This document shows positions 34,290 through 43,093 of a stretch of 64,000 nt of DNA, in pieces. The stretch is taken from positions 62,001 through 126,000 of the forward strand of contig JAMFRP010000014.1 of NCBI GenBank assembly GCA_026224775.1. The letters are read 5' to 3'. The stretch comes from Bacteroidota bacterium. Its GTDB lineage: Bacteria; Bacteroidota; Bacteroidia; Sphingobacteriales; Sphingobacteriaceae. The translations under genes and the position numbers were made by a program. Each line of letters begins with the position of its first letter. Position 1 is the first letter of the stretch. The notes under the pieces are model-generated. The model was not told where the DNA came from. It worked only from the letters and a program-made list of their open reading frames with translations, and did not search any database.

Positions 34290-35225
34290 CTATATATCAA
34301 TAACTTCCTTTCTTTTTTTAGTACGCATTCGTTTGGGCACGAGCTCTAATATCTCATTTCTAAGGGCATCAACCATTCTTCTTTTTAAAAAATTATTCTG
34401 CACAACAATGCTTACTTCCCGGGCAGGTTCGGGGGAGCGGAAGTAGCGTACCTTATCTAATTGCTTGTCGGTAAGATCAGATAAAGCCAGTTCAGGGAGT
34501 ATGGTGGCGCCGTTGTTTTGATCAACCATGCGCTTAAGTGTTTCAACGCTCCCTGTATTATATTCAAAATGCTGGAAGCCTTTAGTAGCTTTACGTCGCT
34601 GGCAGATATTTAGTACCTGTTCACGCATGCAGTGGCCTTCGTTTAGTACCCATATCTCCTCCATATCAATATCCTCAGGGCATATGTTTTTCTTTTTGGA
34701 TAGCTTGCTATTCTTAGATACATAAGCCACAAAGTTTTCATAAAAAACGGGAATCTCTTTCAAATTGCCCTCATGTAATGGAGTCGACAAGATACCACAG
34801 TCAATAGTACCATTTTTTAGTTGCTGTATGATCTGCTCAGTGGTTTGCTCCCAAACGATCAATTTTACCTGGGGATATTTTTCGACGAAACCCCGTAGTA
34901 TCTTGGGCAAGATATATGGCGATACTGTTGGAATAATAGCCACCTTTAATTCACCCGATAATTCTTTCTGTCTATCCGTGATAATTTCTTTGATCTTTTC
35001 GCTTTCGGCAAGTAGTGTCCGTGCTTGCGCGATAATGTCAATACCGATCTCTGTAGGCGATACGGGTTGTTTACTGCGGTCAAAAAGCTTTACGCCAAGC
35101 GTGTCTTCCAGCTTCTGCACCTGCATGCTTAAGGTGGGTTGTGTAACAAAACATTTCTCGGCTGCCAGTACAAAACTCCGGTAAGTATCAACAGCTACAA
35201 TGTATTCAAGTTGTACAATGGTCAT
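34290..35225 (-). CDS. oxyR: OxyR, peroxide-sensing LysR-type regulator
   Basis: A 311-aa LysR-type activator. The N-terminal winged HTH (1-60, MTIVQLEYIV to SPTEIG) is followed by a substrate-binding-type domain with the redox pair Cys199 and Cys208 in GHCMREQVLNIC, the same numbers and motif as E. coli OxyR. H2O2 forms a disulfide there and turns on target genes. The frame extends to a TTG at 35246, but that runs through the OxyR box; the ATG at 35225 is the usual OxyR start. It is divergent from katA; the box 3 bp upstream implies autoregulation. Confidence 0.95.
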   Translation of the reverse strand: MTIVQLEYIVAVDTYRSFVLAAEKCFVTQPTLSMQVQKLEDTLGVKLFDRSKQPVSPTEIGIDIIAQARTLLAESEKIKEIITDRQKELSGELKVAIIPTVSPYILPKILRGFVEKYPQVKLIVWEQTTEQIIQQLKNGTIDCGILSTPLHEGNLKEIPVFYENFVAYVSKNSKLSKKKNICPEDIDMEEIWVLNEGHCMREQVLNICQRRKATKGFQHFEYNTGSVETLKRMVDQNNGATILPELALSDLTDKQLDKVRYFRSPEPAREVSIVVQNNFLKRRMVDALRNEILELVPKRMRTKKRKEVIDI

Positions 35226-35227
35226 AT

Positions 35228-35242
35228 ATAGATAAAATCTAT
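35228..35242. promoter_or_regulatory. OxyR-type box between oxyR and katA
   Basis: ATAGATAAAATCTAT fits ATAG-nTnnnAn-CTAT perfectly and is followed by a weaker ATTG-N7-CTAT half at 35258-35272. It begins 3 bp before the oxyR ATG and lies 77 bp before the katA ATG, so it can repress oxyR and activate katA. Confidence 0.7.
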
Positions 35243-35318
35243 ACAAATATAGTAATTATTGATTTTTTCTATTGAACTATTATGGTGAAGTTTGTTTATA
35301 CAAATACCGAAAACATTT

Positions 35319-36818
35319 ATGGAGAACAACAAGAAAAAACTAACTACGGCGTCAGGTATCCCGTATGCAGAGAATGAAAATTCCATGACCGTTGGCCCTC
35401 GCGGCCCAATTCTGTTACAGGATTTTATTTTACACGAAAAAATGGCTCACTTTAACCGTGAACGTATACCTGAAAGGGTGGTACACGCTAAAGGATCGGG
35501 AGCGTACGGTACTTTTACATTAACACACGACATATCAAAATACACCAGAGCTAAACTATTTAACACTATTGGTAAAGAAACAAAGGTTTTCCTTCGTTTC
35601 TCGACTGTAGGAGGTGAAAAAGGTTCAGCAGATACTGAACGCGATCCACGCGGCTTCGCGGTTAAATTTTATACTGAAGAAGGTAACTGGGATTTAGTTG
35701 GTAACAACACTCCGGTATTTTTTATAAAAGATCCTAAAAAATTCGGTGATTTTATTCATACTCAAAAACGCGATCCTTATACCAATAGTAAAAGCGCTAC
35801 CATGATGTGGGATTTCTGGTCGTTAAACCCGGAAAGCTTACACCAGGTAACTATCCTGATGTCGGACAGGGGAACGCCATACGGTTATCGCCATATGGAT
35901 GGTTTCGGAAGCCATACTTTCTCCATGATCAATGCGCATAATGAAAGGTTTTGGGTGAAGTTCCACTTTAAAACGCAACAGGGCATTAAAAACTTTACTG
36001 ATGCAGAAGCCGCCGAAATGCGGGGCAAAGCACCTGATTTCGCACAGCATGATTTGTTAACTTCTATTGATAATGGCGATTTCCCTAAATGGAGCCTGAA
36101 AATACAGGTGATGCCTGAAGCAGATGCTAAAACTTATCACATCAATCCGTTCGACCTAACTAAGGTTTGGCCGCATGCAGATTACCCGCTGATTGATGTG
36201 GGCACATTAGAACTAAACGAAAACCCTGACAATTACTTTGCCCACGTTGAGCAAGCTGCCTTTGCGCCTGCACATGTTGTGGATGGCGTTGGTTATTCAC
36301 CTGACAAGATGTTACAAGGACGTATTTTATCATACCCTGATGCACACAGGTATCGTTTAGGCGGCAACTATGAGCAGATACCTGTAAACCGTTGCCCGTT
36401 CGAGGTTAATAACTATCAACGCGATGGCCAGATGAGGGTTGATGGCAATCACGGCAGCAAACCAAATTATTCCCCTAATAGCTTTGATGACATAGAGGCC
36501 GATCACGCTTATAAAGAACCAGCCTGGGATTTAGGCAATGCTAAAGCAGATTGGTATGATCGTAACGCAGAAGGCGAAAACGACCATTATACACAACCAG
36601 GTGATCTGTACCGTTTAATGTCCGAAGACCAAAAACATGATTTGATTGCCAATATTACAGGTTCAATGAAAGGTATTGACGGACCAAAGCGCGACATCAT
36701 TGTTAACAGGCAATTGTGCCACTGGTTCAGGGCTGATATGGGCCTTGGAATGGCCATAGCTAAAGGTTTAGAATTAGACCTGAATGAAACCATGAAGCAA
36801 ATGCCGCAAACGGTATAA
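35319..36818 (+). CDS. katA: Monofunctional haem catalase
   Basis: Breaks down H2O2 to water and oxygen. The 499-aa small-subunit type catalase has catalytic His56 in [11 protein letters not shown], the Asn in [11 protein letters not shown] (129), [18 protein letters not shown] and the haem-ligand Tyr in [14 protein letters not shown]. The start is ATG 35319 ([10 protein letters not shown]); a TTG at 35292 would add nine residues. It is divergent from oxyR with an OxyR box between, so it is peroxide-inducible. It is followed by its own terminator. Confidence 0.97.
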   Translation: MENNKKKLTTASGIPYAENENSMTVGPRGPILLQDFILHEKMAHFNRERIPERVVHAKGSGAYGTFTLTHDISKYTRAKLFNTIGKETKVFLRFSTVGGEKGSADTERDPRGFAVKFYTEEGNWDLVGNNTPVFFIKDPKKFGDFIHTQKRDPYTNSKSATMMWDFWSLNPESLHQVTILMSDRGTPYGYRHMDGFGSHTFSMINAHNERFWVKFHFKTQQGIKNFTDAEAAEMRGKAPDFAQHDLLTSIDNGDFPKWSLKIQVMPEADAKTYHINPFDLTKVWPHADYPLIDVGTLELNENPDNYFAHVEQAAFAPAHVVDGVGYSPDKMLQGRILSYPDAHRYRLGGNYEQIPVNRCPFEVNNYQRDGQMRVDGNHGSKPNYSPNSFDDIEADHAYKEPAWDLGNAKADWYDRNAEGENDHYTQPGDLYRLMSEDQKHDLIANITGSMKGIDGPKRDIIVNRQLCHWFRADMGLGMAIAKGLELDLNETMKQMPQTV

Positions 36819-36840
36819 ATCATTTGATTATAATACGAAC

Positions 36841-36872
36841 GCCATGTAGAATCTCTCTGCATGGCTTTCTTG
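36841..36872 (+). terminator. Probable katA terminator
   Basis: GCCATG (36841-36846) pairs with CATGGC (36860-36865), followed by TTTCTTG. Only a 6-bp solid stem, so moderate. Confidence 0.5.
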
Positions 36873-36905
36873 TTTCTTAGATACTGTCTAAAAGTATAAA
36901 ACTAT

Positions 36906-36991
36906 CGTCATTGCGAGCGAAGCGTGGCAATCCCAAGCTATGCAAAGCCGCTCTGTAAGTCGGGGATTGCCACGCTTCGCTCGCAATGACG
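36906..36991. repeat. Palindromic intergenic repeat, CGTCATTGCGAG type, copy 2
   Basis: The 29-nt arms at 36906-36934 and 36963-36991 are perfect reverse complements with a 28-nt loop. It has the same family ends as 11782-11880, but here with fully preserved symmetry, suggesting a younger copy. It sits between katA and the convergent oxidoreductase gene. Confidence 0.85.
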
Positions 36992-37058
36992 CTTTGTTTT
37001 TGTTTTATATAAAAACAAGATTCAATCGTTTTAGACAACTTCTTATTATAGATGAGAT

Positions 37059-38024
37059 TTAAATTACGATTACTAATCGTTTACCACTGGGGATTTCTTT
37101 GTGCCATACGGCTTCAATATCGCTTAGGTTGGCCGTTTCTGTATCGATCTTCAGTTTTCCATCAGCGGCTAATTGCAGCATCTCCGGCAATAGCTCAGTA
37201 AAAAGCTTATTCATAGTTTCGGCATCCAAACTACCAAGCCCCGAGCCTGAAATTTCAATATCAGAGCTTCTTAATGTTCCTGATGATAATTGGATTTTAT
37301 CCCCTGCCATACCACCCACAGTAACATATTTTACTTTGTGAGTTGTACCGCCGGTACCCCCTAAGGCTGAAAGAACTAACTCGGCAGGATGTCCCCACAC
37401 ATAATCCACCACCGAATCAATCGGCGTAGTTTTATGAATTTCTTTAATCTTATTTATAATCTGCTCATCCTCTTGTTTAAGCGAGATCGCTTCATCTGCC
37501 CCCACCGTAAGCAGATGATTTAAAGCATCTGCATTTCTACCGGTAACAATGACTTTTTTTGCACCGTAATGTTTGGCTATTTGTACCGCGACCAACCCGG
37601 TAACGCCGGTAGCGCCATTAATCAATACCACATCGCCCGTTTTTACATTAGCTCTGAAATGAAGTGCAGCTCCGGCTCCCATCACTGCATTAGGCAAAGC
37701 CGCAGCGGTTACATCATCTACTCCATTCGGGAGTTTAACTATTTTGTTTTTATCGATTAACGCCTTTTCAGCTATCATACCAGATACACCAAAACCATAA
37801 ACCCGCGTACCATCAGTCAATACACCTACCCCGTCCACGCCTGCCACTTTTGGTTCTGTACTACCGCCACTCGAATAGTGGTGACCGCTAACTATACCTT
37901 TATCCAAATTTTTAACCGCAGCCGCTTTAACTGTGATTACTACTTGATTTTCGTTTTGTGGAACAGGTTCTGCAAAATCTAAATATTTAGGCGTTTGGCC
38001 CGGGGTATATACTGCTGCTTTCAT
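37059..38024 (-). CDS. Zinc-independent quinone oxidoreductase-like protein (MDR family)
   Basis: A 321-aa medium-chain dehydrogenase/reductase. It has a GroES-like N-terminal domain (VITVKAAAVKNLDKGIVSG, then VAGVDGVGVL) and a Rossmann domain with VLINGATGVTGLVAVQIAKHYGAKK. The zinc-ligand Cys set of alcohol dehydrogenases is absent, so an NADPH-dependent quinone or enone reductase is likely. The long open frame from 38138 is not used: ATG 38024 (MKAAVYTPG) is the family start. It is preceded by the gpx terminator. Confidence 0.85.
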   Translation of the reverse strand: MKAAVYTPGQTPKYLDFAEPVPQNENQVVITVKAAAVKNLDKGIVSGHHYSSGGSTEPKVAGVDGVGVLTDGTRVYGFGVSGMIAEKALIDKNKIVKLPNGVDDVTAAALPNAVMGAGAALHFRANVKTGDVVLINGATGVTGLVAVQIAKHYGAKKVIVTGRNADALNHLLTVGADEAISLKQEDEQIINKIKEIHKTTPIDSVVDYVWGHPAELVLSALGGTGGTTHKVKYVTVGGMAGDKIQLSSGTLRSSDIEISGSGLGSLDAETMNKLFTELLPEMLQLAADGKLKIDTETANLSDIEAVWHKEIPSGKRLVIVI

Positions 38025-38101
38025 AGGTTTTATATTTAATGATACATCAACAATCAAAGGAAAACAATTGTTATCGCTTCTATCTAAAAATAAGACAATA
38101 A

Positions 38102-38133
38102 AAAAGCGAAGAGCATTACTACTCTTCGCTTTT
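38102..38133 (-). terminator. Terminator of gpx
   Basis: AAAAGCGAAGAG (38102-38113) pairs exactly with CTCTTCGCTTTT (38122-38133). On the - strand the stem ends in a run of T, 33 bp after the gpx stop. Confidence 0.85.
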
Positions 38134-38166
38134 ATCATTGGCTATACTAGCCTAATATCTTTATGC

Positions 38167-38679
38167 TTACAAATATTTTGTAAGCTCGGGAGACATTGGG
38201 GTTACTGGTGAGCGGAAACGGTGGATTAATTTGCCGTTCTCATCGATCAGGAATTTTTCAAAATTCCATTTTATTTCGCCTGTAAAATCAGGGTTTGGTG
38301 CTTCAGTTAGATATTTAAATATCGGGGCGATATCGTCACCCTTAACACTTACTTTTTCGCTAAGCGGGAAAGTTACACCAAAGCGTTTTTCGCAAAAGGT
38401 CTTAATTTCTGAATTTGTACCCGGATCCTGGTTAGCAAAATTGTTTGCAGGGAAACCGACAACCACAACTTTGTCCTTGTAAGTATCGGCAAGCTTTTGC
38501 AATTCAGCATATTGTGGGGTATAACCACATTTTGAGGCAGTATTTACGATCAAAATCTTTTTGCCTTTATATTGGGCTAAAGAAAAGTTCTGTCCGTCAA
38601 TATCTTTTAATTTGAAGGTATACAATTCGCTGCTGCTGCTAATAAACATAAAAGCGAATATGAATGCTAATGTTTTCAT
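38167..38679 (-). CDS. gpx: Glutathione peroxidase-family thiol peroxidase
   Basis: A 170-aa GPx-like peroxidase with an N-terminal hydrophobic segment (1-17, MKTLAFIFAFMFISSSS), probably a signal peptide. The active site has peroxidatic Cys51 in NTASKCGYT, Gln84 in ANQDPG and Trp in KWNFEKFLID. The usual FPCNQF reads FPANNF. A second Cys96 in TFCEKRF sits where thioredoxin-dependent GPx enzymes have the resolving Cys, so thioredoxin rather than glutathione is the likely donor. If exported, it defends the periplasm. Single-gene unit. Confidence 0.9.
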   Translation of the reverse strand: MKTLAFIFAFMFISSSSELYTFKLKDIDGQNFSLAQYKGKKILIVNTASKCGYTPQYAELQKLADTYKDKVVVVGFPANNFANQDPGTNSEIKTFCEKRFGVTFPLSEKVSVKGDDIAPIFKYLTEAPNPDFTGEIKWNFEKFLIDENGKLIHRFRSPVTPMSPELTKYL

Positions 38680-38714
38680 GATAATAATGCGTTTGAGAGA
38701 TTTATGCGATAAAA

Positions 38715-39146
38715 TTAGCCAATAAAAGCTCGCTTATTTAAATAGAAATCCTCTTTTTGTGTCATTTTTTGCTTGTCGGCAGGCGATTTGTCCTTATAGC
38801 CCAACAAATGCAGTGCGCCATGAATTATTACACGGTGAAGTTCGGTGGTTTCAGTAACATTAAACTTTATCGCGTTTTCGCGGATGCGTTCTATCGAAAT
38901 AAAAATATCGCTTACAATCTTGCCTTCTTCTTCAGAGTTGTCAAAGGTTACAATATCGGTATAAGTATCATGATCGAGATATTGCTTGTTGATTTCCAGC
39001 AGATAAGCGTCGGAACAAAAAATATAATTAAGCTCCTTTAGTTTGAAGCCTTCGGAAATGATGGTATCGGTTATCCATTGCCTTACCTTGGCTTTATCTT
39101 TTAGCGTGAAGCTGATGTCCTCCTCAAAAAAACTAATAGCTGGCAT
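38715..39146 (-). CDS. ybeY: Endoribonuclease YbeY
   Basis: A 143-aa metal-dependent RNase for 16S rRNA 3' end maturation and ribosome quality control. The metal motif reads HGALHLLGYKD: His109 and His113 are kept, but the third His of HGxLHLxGYDH is Asp119, as is usual in Bacteroidota. Its ATG overlaps the stop of the gene before it by one base (TAATG), a sign of coupled translation. Confidence 0.9.
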   Translation of the reverse strand: MPAISFFEEDISFTLKDKAKVRQWITDTIISEGFKLKELNYIFCSDAYLLEINKQYLDHDTYTDIVTFDNSEEEGKIVSDIFISIERIRENAIKFNVTETTELHRVIIHGALHLLGYKDKSPADKQKMTQKEDFYLNKRAFIG

Positions 39147-39568
39147 TATATTTTAAAATGCAGTTCAACTTCGTTACCAGATGTATTAAATATGCACTGA
39201 TCGGCAAGGTGTTTCATAATGAATACACCACGCCCTGTAAGGCTTTCCAGGTTTTCAGGCGCGGTTGGATCAGCAAGGTGTACGTAGTCGAAACCAGGTC
39301 CTTCGTCGGTTACCGTCCAAATAATACGTTTACCATCAACTTCGGCATTTATAATAACTTTCTTAGCGGGGTCCATTTTATTACCGTGCTTAATCGCGTT
39401 AATTAACGCTTCGTTTAAGCAGGTCATCATATTGGCAAAGGTATCTTCACTGACATTGTAGGCATCAGATAAATTTTCTATCAATAATTCTAGTTGCGTT
39501 ATGCTTTCCTCTTTTGAGGGTAATTGTAACGTATATAGTTTTGCTGCCTTAACGTTTGCCTCTTCCAT
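39146..39568 (-). CDS. Anti-sigma/RsbW-like ATP-binding protein
   Basis: A 140-aa HATPase_c protein of the RsbW/SpoIIAB group: N-box CLNEALINAIKHGNK, G1 box DEGPGF and G2 box LTGRGVFIMKHLAD. Such proteins bind a sigma factor or anti-anti-sigma and can phosphorylate the latter; no partner gene is nearby. Two starts are possible: ATG 39568, just 1 bp after the DUF4175 stop, or ATG 39580, overlapping it. The longer open frame beyond that is antisense-like read-through of the DUF4175 gene in another frame. Confidence 0.87.
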   Translation of the reverse strand: MEEANVKAAKLYTLQLPSKEESITQLELLIENLSDAYNVSEDTFANMMTCLNEALINAIKHGNKMDPAKKVIINAEVDGKRIIWTVTDEGPGFDYVHLADPTAPENLESLTGRGVFIMKHLADQCIFNTSGNEVELHFKI

Positions 39569-39569
39569 A

Positions 39570-42500
39570 CTATTTGGCATTGATTTGATCAAAGTAAATG
39601 TTGATTTTCTGTTTGTAATATAAATTAAGCGCCGGGGATTCTGTTTTGATCTGCTCTGTTTGTTTAGCCTTGACCTGCTGATAATCCTGCAATGCTTTAA
39701 TATATCCGGGAGGCATATCCTTACCCGTATTACTTTCTCTTTTCTGATCCTGATCACGCTGTTGTTCAGCCTTTTCGGCTTCTAATAAACGCGTTTGGAT
39801 CTGTTCCTGTCTTTTTAATGCCTCATCGGTAATACGCTTGTTTACGAGATCCCGCTCGTTTTGTTCCATTTGTTGCGAAATTTTATCAAGATTGCCCAAA
39901 CCCTTGGTTCCATCCTTATTATCTTCCTGGTTAATTTGCTGTAAGGTTTCACGTATCATTTGCTGTTCACGTGCCATACGAGCTAATTGTTCACTCATTG
40001 AGCCACCCTGACCTTGTTTTTGACCAGATTGCCCCTGTTTGCCTTCTTTTTGCATCTGCTCACGAGCTTTTTGCATATTTTGGTTAAGCTGCTGCTGCAT
40101 TTTGGCTAATTCGCCCAGTGTTTGCTGTTTTGATTTGCCTTTACCCGAGCCATTCCTGGCTTTTTGCAATTGTTCGAGCGCTTCACTCAACATTAGTGCC
40201 AAATTATTCATAGCCGTCATCGAATATTGTTGGTTACTCCCGGCTTCGGCTATTTGCCTGTCGCCTAACTTTTGCAATGCCAGGTCAATATGATCATTTA
40301 TACTGGCAATTTGTTTATTAACTGTAGATTGTATTTGTGGCACACGGCGACTTATCGCATACAGACTATCTTCGGCGGTTTTTAAATTATCTTTAATGTC
40401 CTTTTGCTTTTGGGCTAGCGTAATATAATTAGGGTCGGTAGTGTTTGTTGTTTTGAATGTTTGCATTACCGATTCTTGCTCAAATGAACTATTTACGAGG
40501 TTTTTTAGTAATTGACGCAATTGCTGAATGTCAATTGTACTCTGGTTATTTTCCCCTTCCTGATCCTGCTGCTTCATTTTATCAGCCATTTGCTGCATTT
40601 GCTTAGCTGCCTGCTGTTGCGATTGCGATGCTTTTTGACCGTCATTCTTTTTCAAATCATCACTACTCTGCTGCATTTGCTGGTCGATACTTTTTTCCTC
40701 TTTTTCCGGATTTTCAAAATCCATTTTCCGGTCGTTTTGCTCGTTCTCTTTATTCAGCTCATCCAATGATTTTTTCACTTCCTGAAAATCATCATTCAAC
40801 TTTTGCTGTTGTTGCTGTGCCGCCTGGGGGGTAGCGGTTGGCTGTTTTGTTTGATCAGCTAATTTTTGTTGTTGCTGTGCCAATTGGTTCAACTGTTTAA
40901 TGTTTTGATCCAATTTTTGGTCGAAAGCAAGCTTTTTGTAAAGCTCCAACATCCTATCTAACTCTTTTTTGAGCGATTTGTTATCTGATTGCATTTTTGA
41001 GAGATCTTCCCGGGTAGCATCTTTCTGATCTTGCTGCAATAGTTGTTGCAGATTTTGAAGCAGTTGCTGTGTTTTTGGATCGAGTACGTTGTTAAATAAC
41101 TTTTCCATTTCCTTTTGCTTTTCGGTTATGGATGGGTCCTGCTGGAGGTTTTCCTGACGGTTAAATTCATTTTTATGATTTTCGTCCTGTATTTGCTTTA
41201 CCAGGTCGTCCAGATCTTTCTTCTTTTGCATCAGATCGGTTATTTGTTTCTTTTCATCAAAAGAGAGGTTGTTTTTATTCAGTAACAGCTCATTCAGCTT
41301 TTGCGATTCGCGCTCAACCTGCCCGGCAAGTTTAATTGCCGACTGCATTTTTTGTTTTACCGCCTCGGTGCCCGTGTTTAACTGCTTGTTGATTTCGGTA
41401 GCATCGGGCATATTTAGAGTATGCTCTGCAGAGCGCACTTTCTTAGGACCATTTACCGCATCGTTATCAGCAACTTCAAAGTAATAGGTTACCTGTTCGC
41501 CGTCGCCGGGCTTAATGCCTATCTCCTTCAGGTTCCAGTAGTAGAAAAAATCAGATTGTGTTTGGTTCAGATCAGCCTTTATCACTTTTGAAAACACGTG
41601 CGCGTTTTTATCTGAGCCTATCTTATAATAAAACACCAATGACGAAAACCCGTGATCGTCTTGTATCTTACCATTAAAATAAATAGCCTTGGTGCTTACT
41701 GAATCCGGCTTCTCTTCTACATTGATGGTCGGTGGTTCATCGGCAACAACGGTAATGCGGTAACTTGCCGAATCGCTATTTTTCACCAGTGTATTTAAAG
41801 GGTTAATTTTATAGGCGGTATTTTTAATTATTCGTTCGCGATGCTCAAAAACATCGTTTTTAGCAGGATTAAGCAATTGAGTTCTATCACCCAAAGAAAA
41901 ATACAAACCGGTAGCATTTTGTGTATGAAAAGCCCAGTTAACGTTTGTTCCTGCCGGAATAGTTAAATCGCCGGCATTGGATATTGTTTCATTTTTTTTG
42001 TGGAGATAGGCGGGATAGCTCAACTCCACATCAAAATGCAATAACGACGGGCGCAGGTTAACCTTTATTTGATACCGCATGGATGTAACTCCGTTTGCCG
42101 TTAACCTGAAAACCTGGTTTTGTTGAAGGTTAGATAACACGTAATGAAAACTGGAAATATTTTCTTTATCCAGTTTAAATGTATTACCGGCCGTCTCTAT
42201 ATAAACATCTGCCGGGAACTTGTCGCCGGTTAACTTTAGGTCAAGCTTGAAATCCTGGCCCTGAACAGCCGATAAGGATCGATTTTGAACCACAAACTGA
42301 AATGGCGATACAGGTGCGAAATATTCATTATGCCTGATGAGCCTTTTGGTGCTTTCGGTAAGGATTGATGGCGCGGCAAGCGCGATCACACAAATAACAG
42401 CAATCGGGGTAATGATCCATTTTAAATACTTGTTGTTTTCGCGGATGTTGATTGCCGAAGGGAAACTAACAGGCTTTAACTGTTCTATTTTTTGGTCGAT

Positions 42501-42902
42501 ACTGGCTTCAATCAGGGCCCGATGTTTTTCATCGTCGATGGCTTGCTTCTTTAACTGGAGTGTATTGAGCAATTTATCGTTAACGCTGTTAAAATGCTTG
42601 CCTATGATTTCGGCGGCCTCATCATGCGTAAGGTTCTTACTTAACTTCAACCAGGCAAACAAGGAGGGGATTACCAACCAAACAATAAGCCCTAAATTCA
42701 GCAGAATAAAAGCATAAAAAAGAATGGTGCGAAAAGCTGTATTGAAATTGCCAAAGTATTCGCTTAGCGTGATAACAACATATGCCGAAAACAAACCCGC
42801 GCCTAAAAATATCAATCCCCGTAAAAGATTATTTAAATAATACTTACGGATGAAGGTATTGATCTTGCTGATTAAAAGCTCATAGTTTTCGGTAGCGTTC
42901 AT
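39570..42902 (-). CDS. DUF4175 membrane protein with long Gln-rich coiled coil
   Basis: A 1110-aa protein with three transmembrane helices (about 27-47, 59-82 and 153-176), a periplasmic-type beta region (about 190-500) with PSLLHFDVELSYPAYLHKK, and then some 550 residues of Gln/Lys/Asp-rich coiled coil (LQQLLQQDQK, AAQQQQQKL, MQQMADKMKQQ) to the C-terminus. The family is widespread in Bacteroidota and its function is unknown. It is the first gene of a tightly coupled operon with the RsbW-like gene and ybeY. Confidence 0.85.
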   Translation of the reverse strand: MNATENYELLISKINTFIRKYYLNNLLRGLIFLGAGLFSAYVVITLSEYFGNFNTAFRTILFYAFILLNLGLIVWLVIPSLFAWLKLSKNLTHDEAAEIIGKHFNSVNDKLLNTLQLKKQAIDDEKHRALIEASIDQKIEQLKPVSFPSAINIRENNKYLKWIITPIAVICVIALAAPSILTESTKRLIRHNEYFAPVSPFQFVVQNRSLSAVQGQDFKLDLKLTGDKFPADVYIETAGNTFKLDKENISSFHYVLSNLQQNQVFRLTANGVTSMRYQIKVNLRPSLLHFDVELSYPAYLHKKNETISNAGDLTIPAGTNVNWAFHTQNATGLYFSLGDRTQLLNPAKNDVFEHRERIIKNTAYKINPLNTLVKNSDSASYRITVVADEPPTINVEEKPDSVSTKAIYFNGKIQDDHGFSSLVFYYKIGSDKNAHVFSKVIKADLNQTQSDFFYYWNLKEIGIKPGDGEQVTYYFEVADNDAVNGPKKVRSAEHTLNMPDATEINKQLNTGTEAVKQKMQSAIKLAGQVERESQKLNELLLNKNNLSFDEKKQITDLMQKKKDLDDLVKQIQDENHKNEFNRQENLQQDPSITEKQKEMEKLFNNVLDPKTQQLLQNLQQLLQQDQKDATREDLSKMQSDNKSLKKELDRMLELYKKLAFDQKLDQNIKQLNQLAQQQQKLADQTKQPTATPQAAQQQQQKLNDDFQEVKKSLDELNKENEQNDRKMDFENPEKEEKSIDQQMQQSSDDLKKNDGQKASQSQQQAAKQMQQMADKMKQQDQEGENNQSTIDIQQLRQLLKNLVNSSFEQESVMQTFKTTNTTDPNYITLAQKQKDIKDNLKTAEDSLYAISRRVPQIQSTVNKQIASINDHIDLALQKLGDRQIAEAGSNQQYSMTAMNNLALMLSEALEQLQKARNGSGKGKSKQQTLGELAKMQQQLNQNMQKAREQMQKEGKQGQSGQKQGQGGSMSEQLARMAREQQMIRETLQQINQEDNKDGTKGLGNLDKISQQMEQNERDLVNKRITDEALKRQEQIQTRLLEAEKAEQQRDQDQKRESNTGKDMPPGYIKALQDYQQVKAKQTEQIKTESPALNLYYKQKINIYFDQINAK

Positions 42903-43031
42903 TTGGCAGCATTTGTTCCTGATATCCTATTAACGCCTGTTAGCAGTGTATCAGGGTGTTCAAGATAAAGAAATAATATTTACCCTTAAAAACATTTTGA
43001 ATTTATATAACATTAAGATGATAAGTGATTA

Positions 43032-43062
43032 TTGTGTGCTTAGCAAAATCATTGTATATTTG
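43032..43062 (+). promoter_or_regulatory. marR promoter (TTG-N20-TATATTTG)
   Basis: TTG at 43032-43034 and TATATTTG at 43055-43062 with a 20-nt spacer match the Bacteroidota consensus. Transcription would start near 43069, inside the dyad that follows. Confidence 0.65.
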
Positions 43063-43067
43063 TAAGG

Positions 43068-43083
43068 TAAACTTATTAGTTTA
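43068..43083. promoter_or_regulatory. 16-bp dyad: probable MarR operator
   Basis: TAAACT and AGTTTA are exact inverted arms around TATT. It begins 5 bp after the -7 element, at the expected transcription start, and ends 10 bp before the marR ATG. A bound MarR dimer would block initiation. Confidence 0.6.
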
Positions 43084-43093
43084 ATTTATTAAA

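Noticed and set aside
34765..35184. A 139-aa + strand frame opposite oxyR
   Set aside because: It is antisense to a well-conserved gene, and is Ser/Cys-rich without a recognisable motif.
35226..35246. Longer OxyR from a TTG at 35246
   Set aside because: It would translate the OxyR box, and the ATG at 35225 gives Cys199/Cys208 numbering identical to E. coli OxyR.
36906..36991. Small RNA gene or insertion sequence end
   Set aside because: It is a simple palindrome with no transposase and no own promoter. Kept as a dispersed repeat.
38025..38138. N-terminal extension of the oxidoreductase gene to 38138
   Set aside because: The extension would cross the gpx terminator and does not fit the MDR family start at MKAAVYTPG.
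39569..39757. N-terminal extension of the RsbW-like gene by about 60 residues
   Set aside because: It runs within the DUF4175 coding region in another frame, has a composition unlike the family, and the HATPase domain needs no such part.
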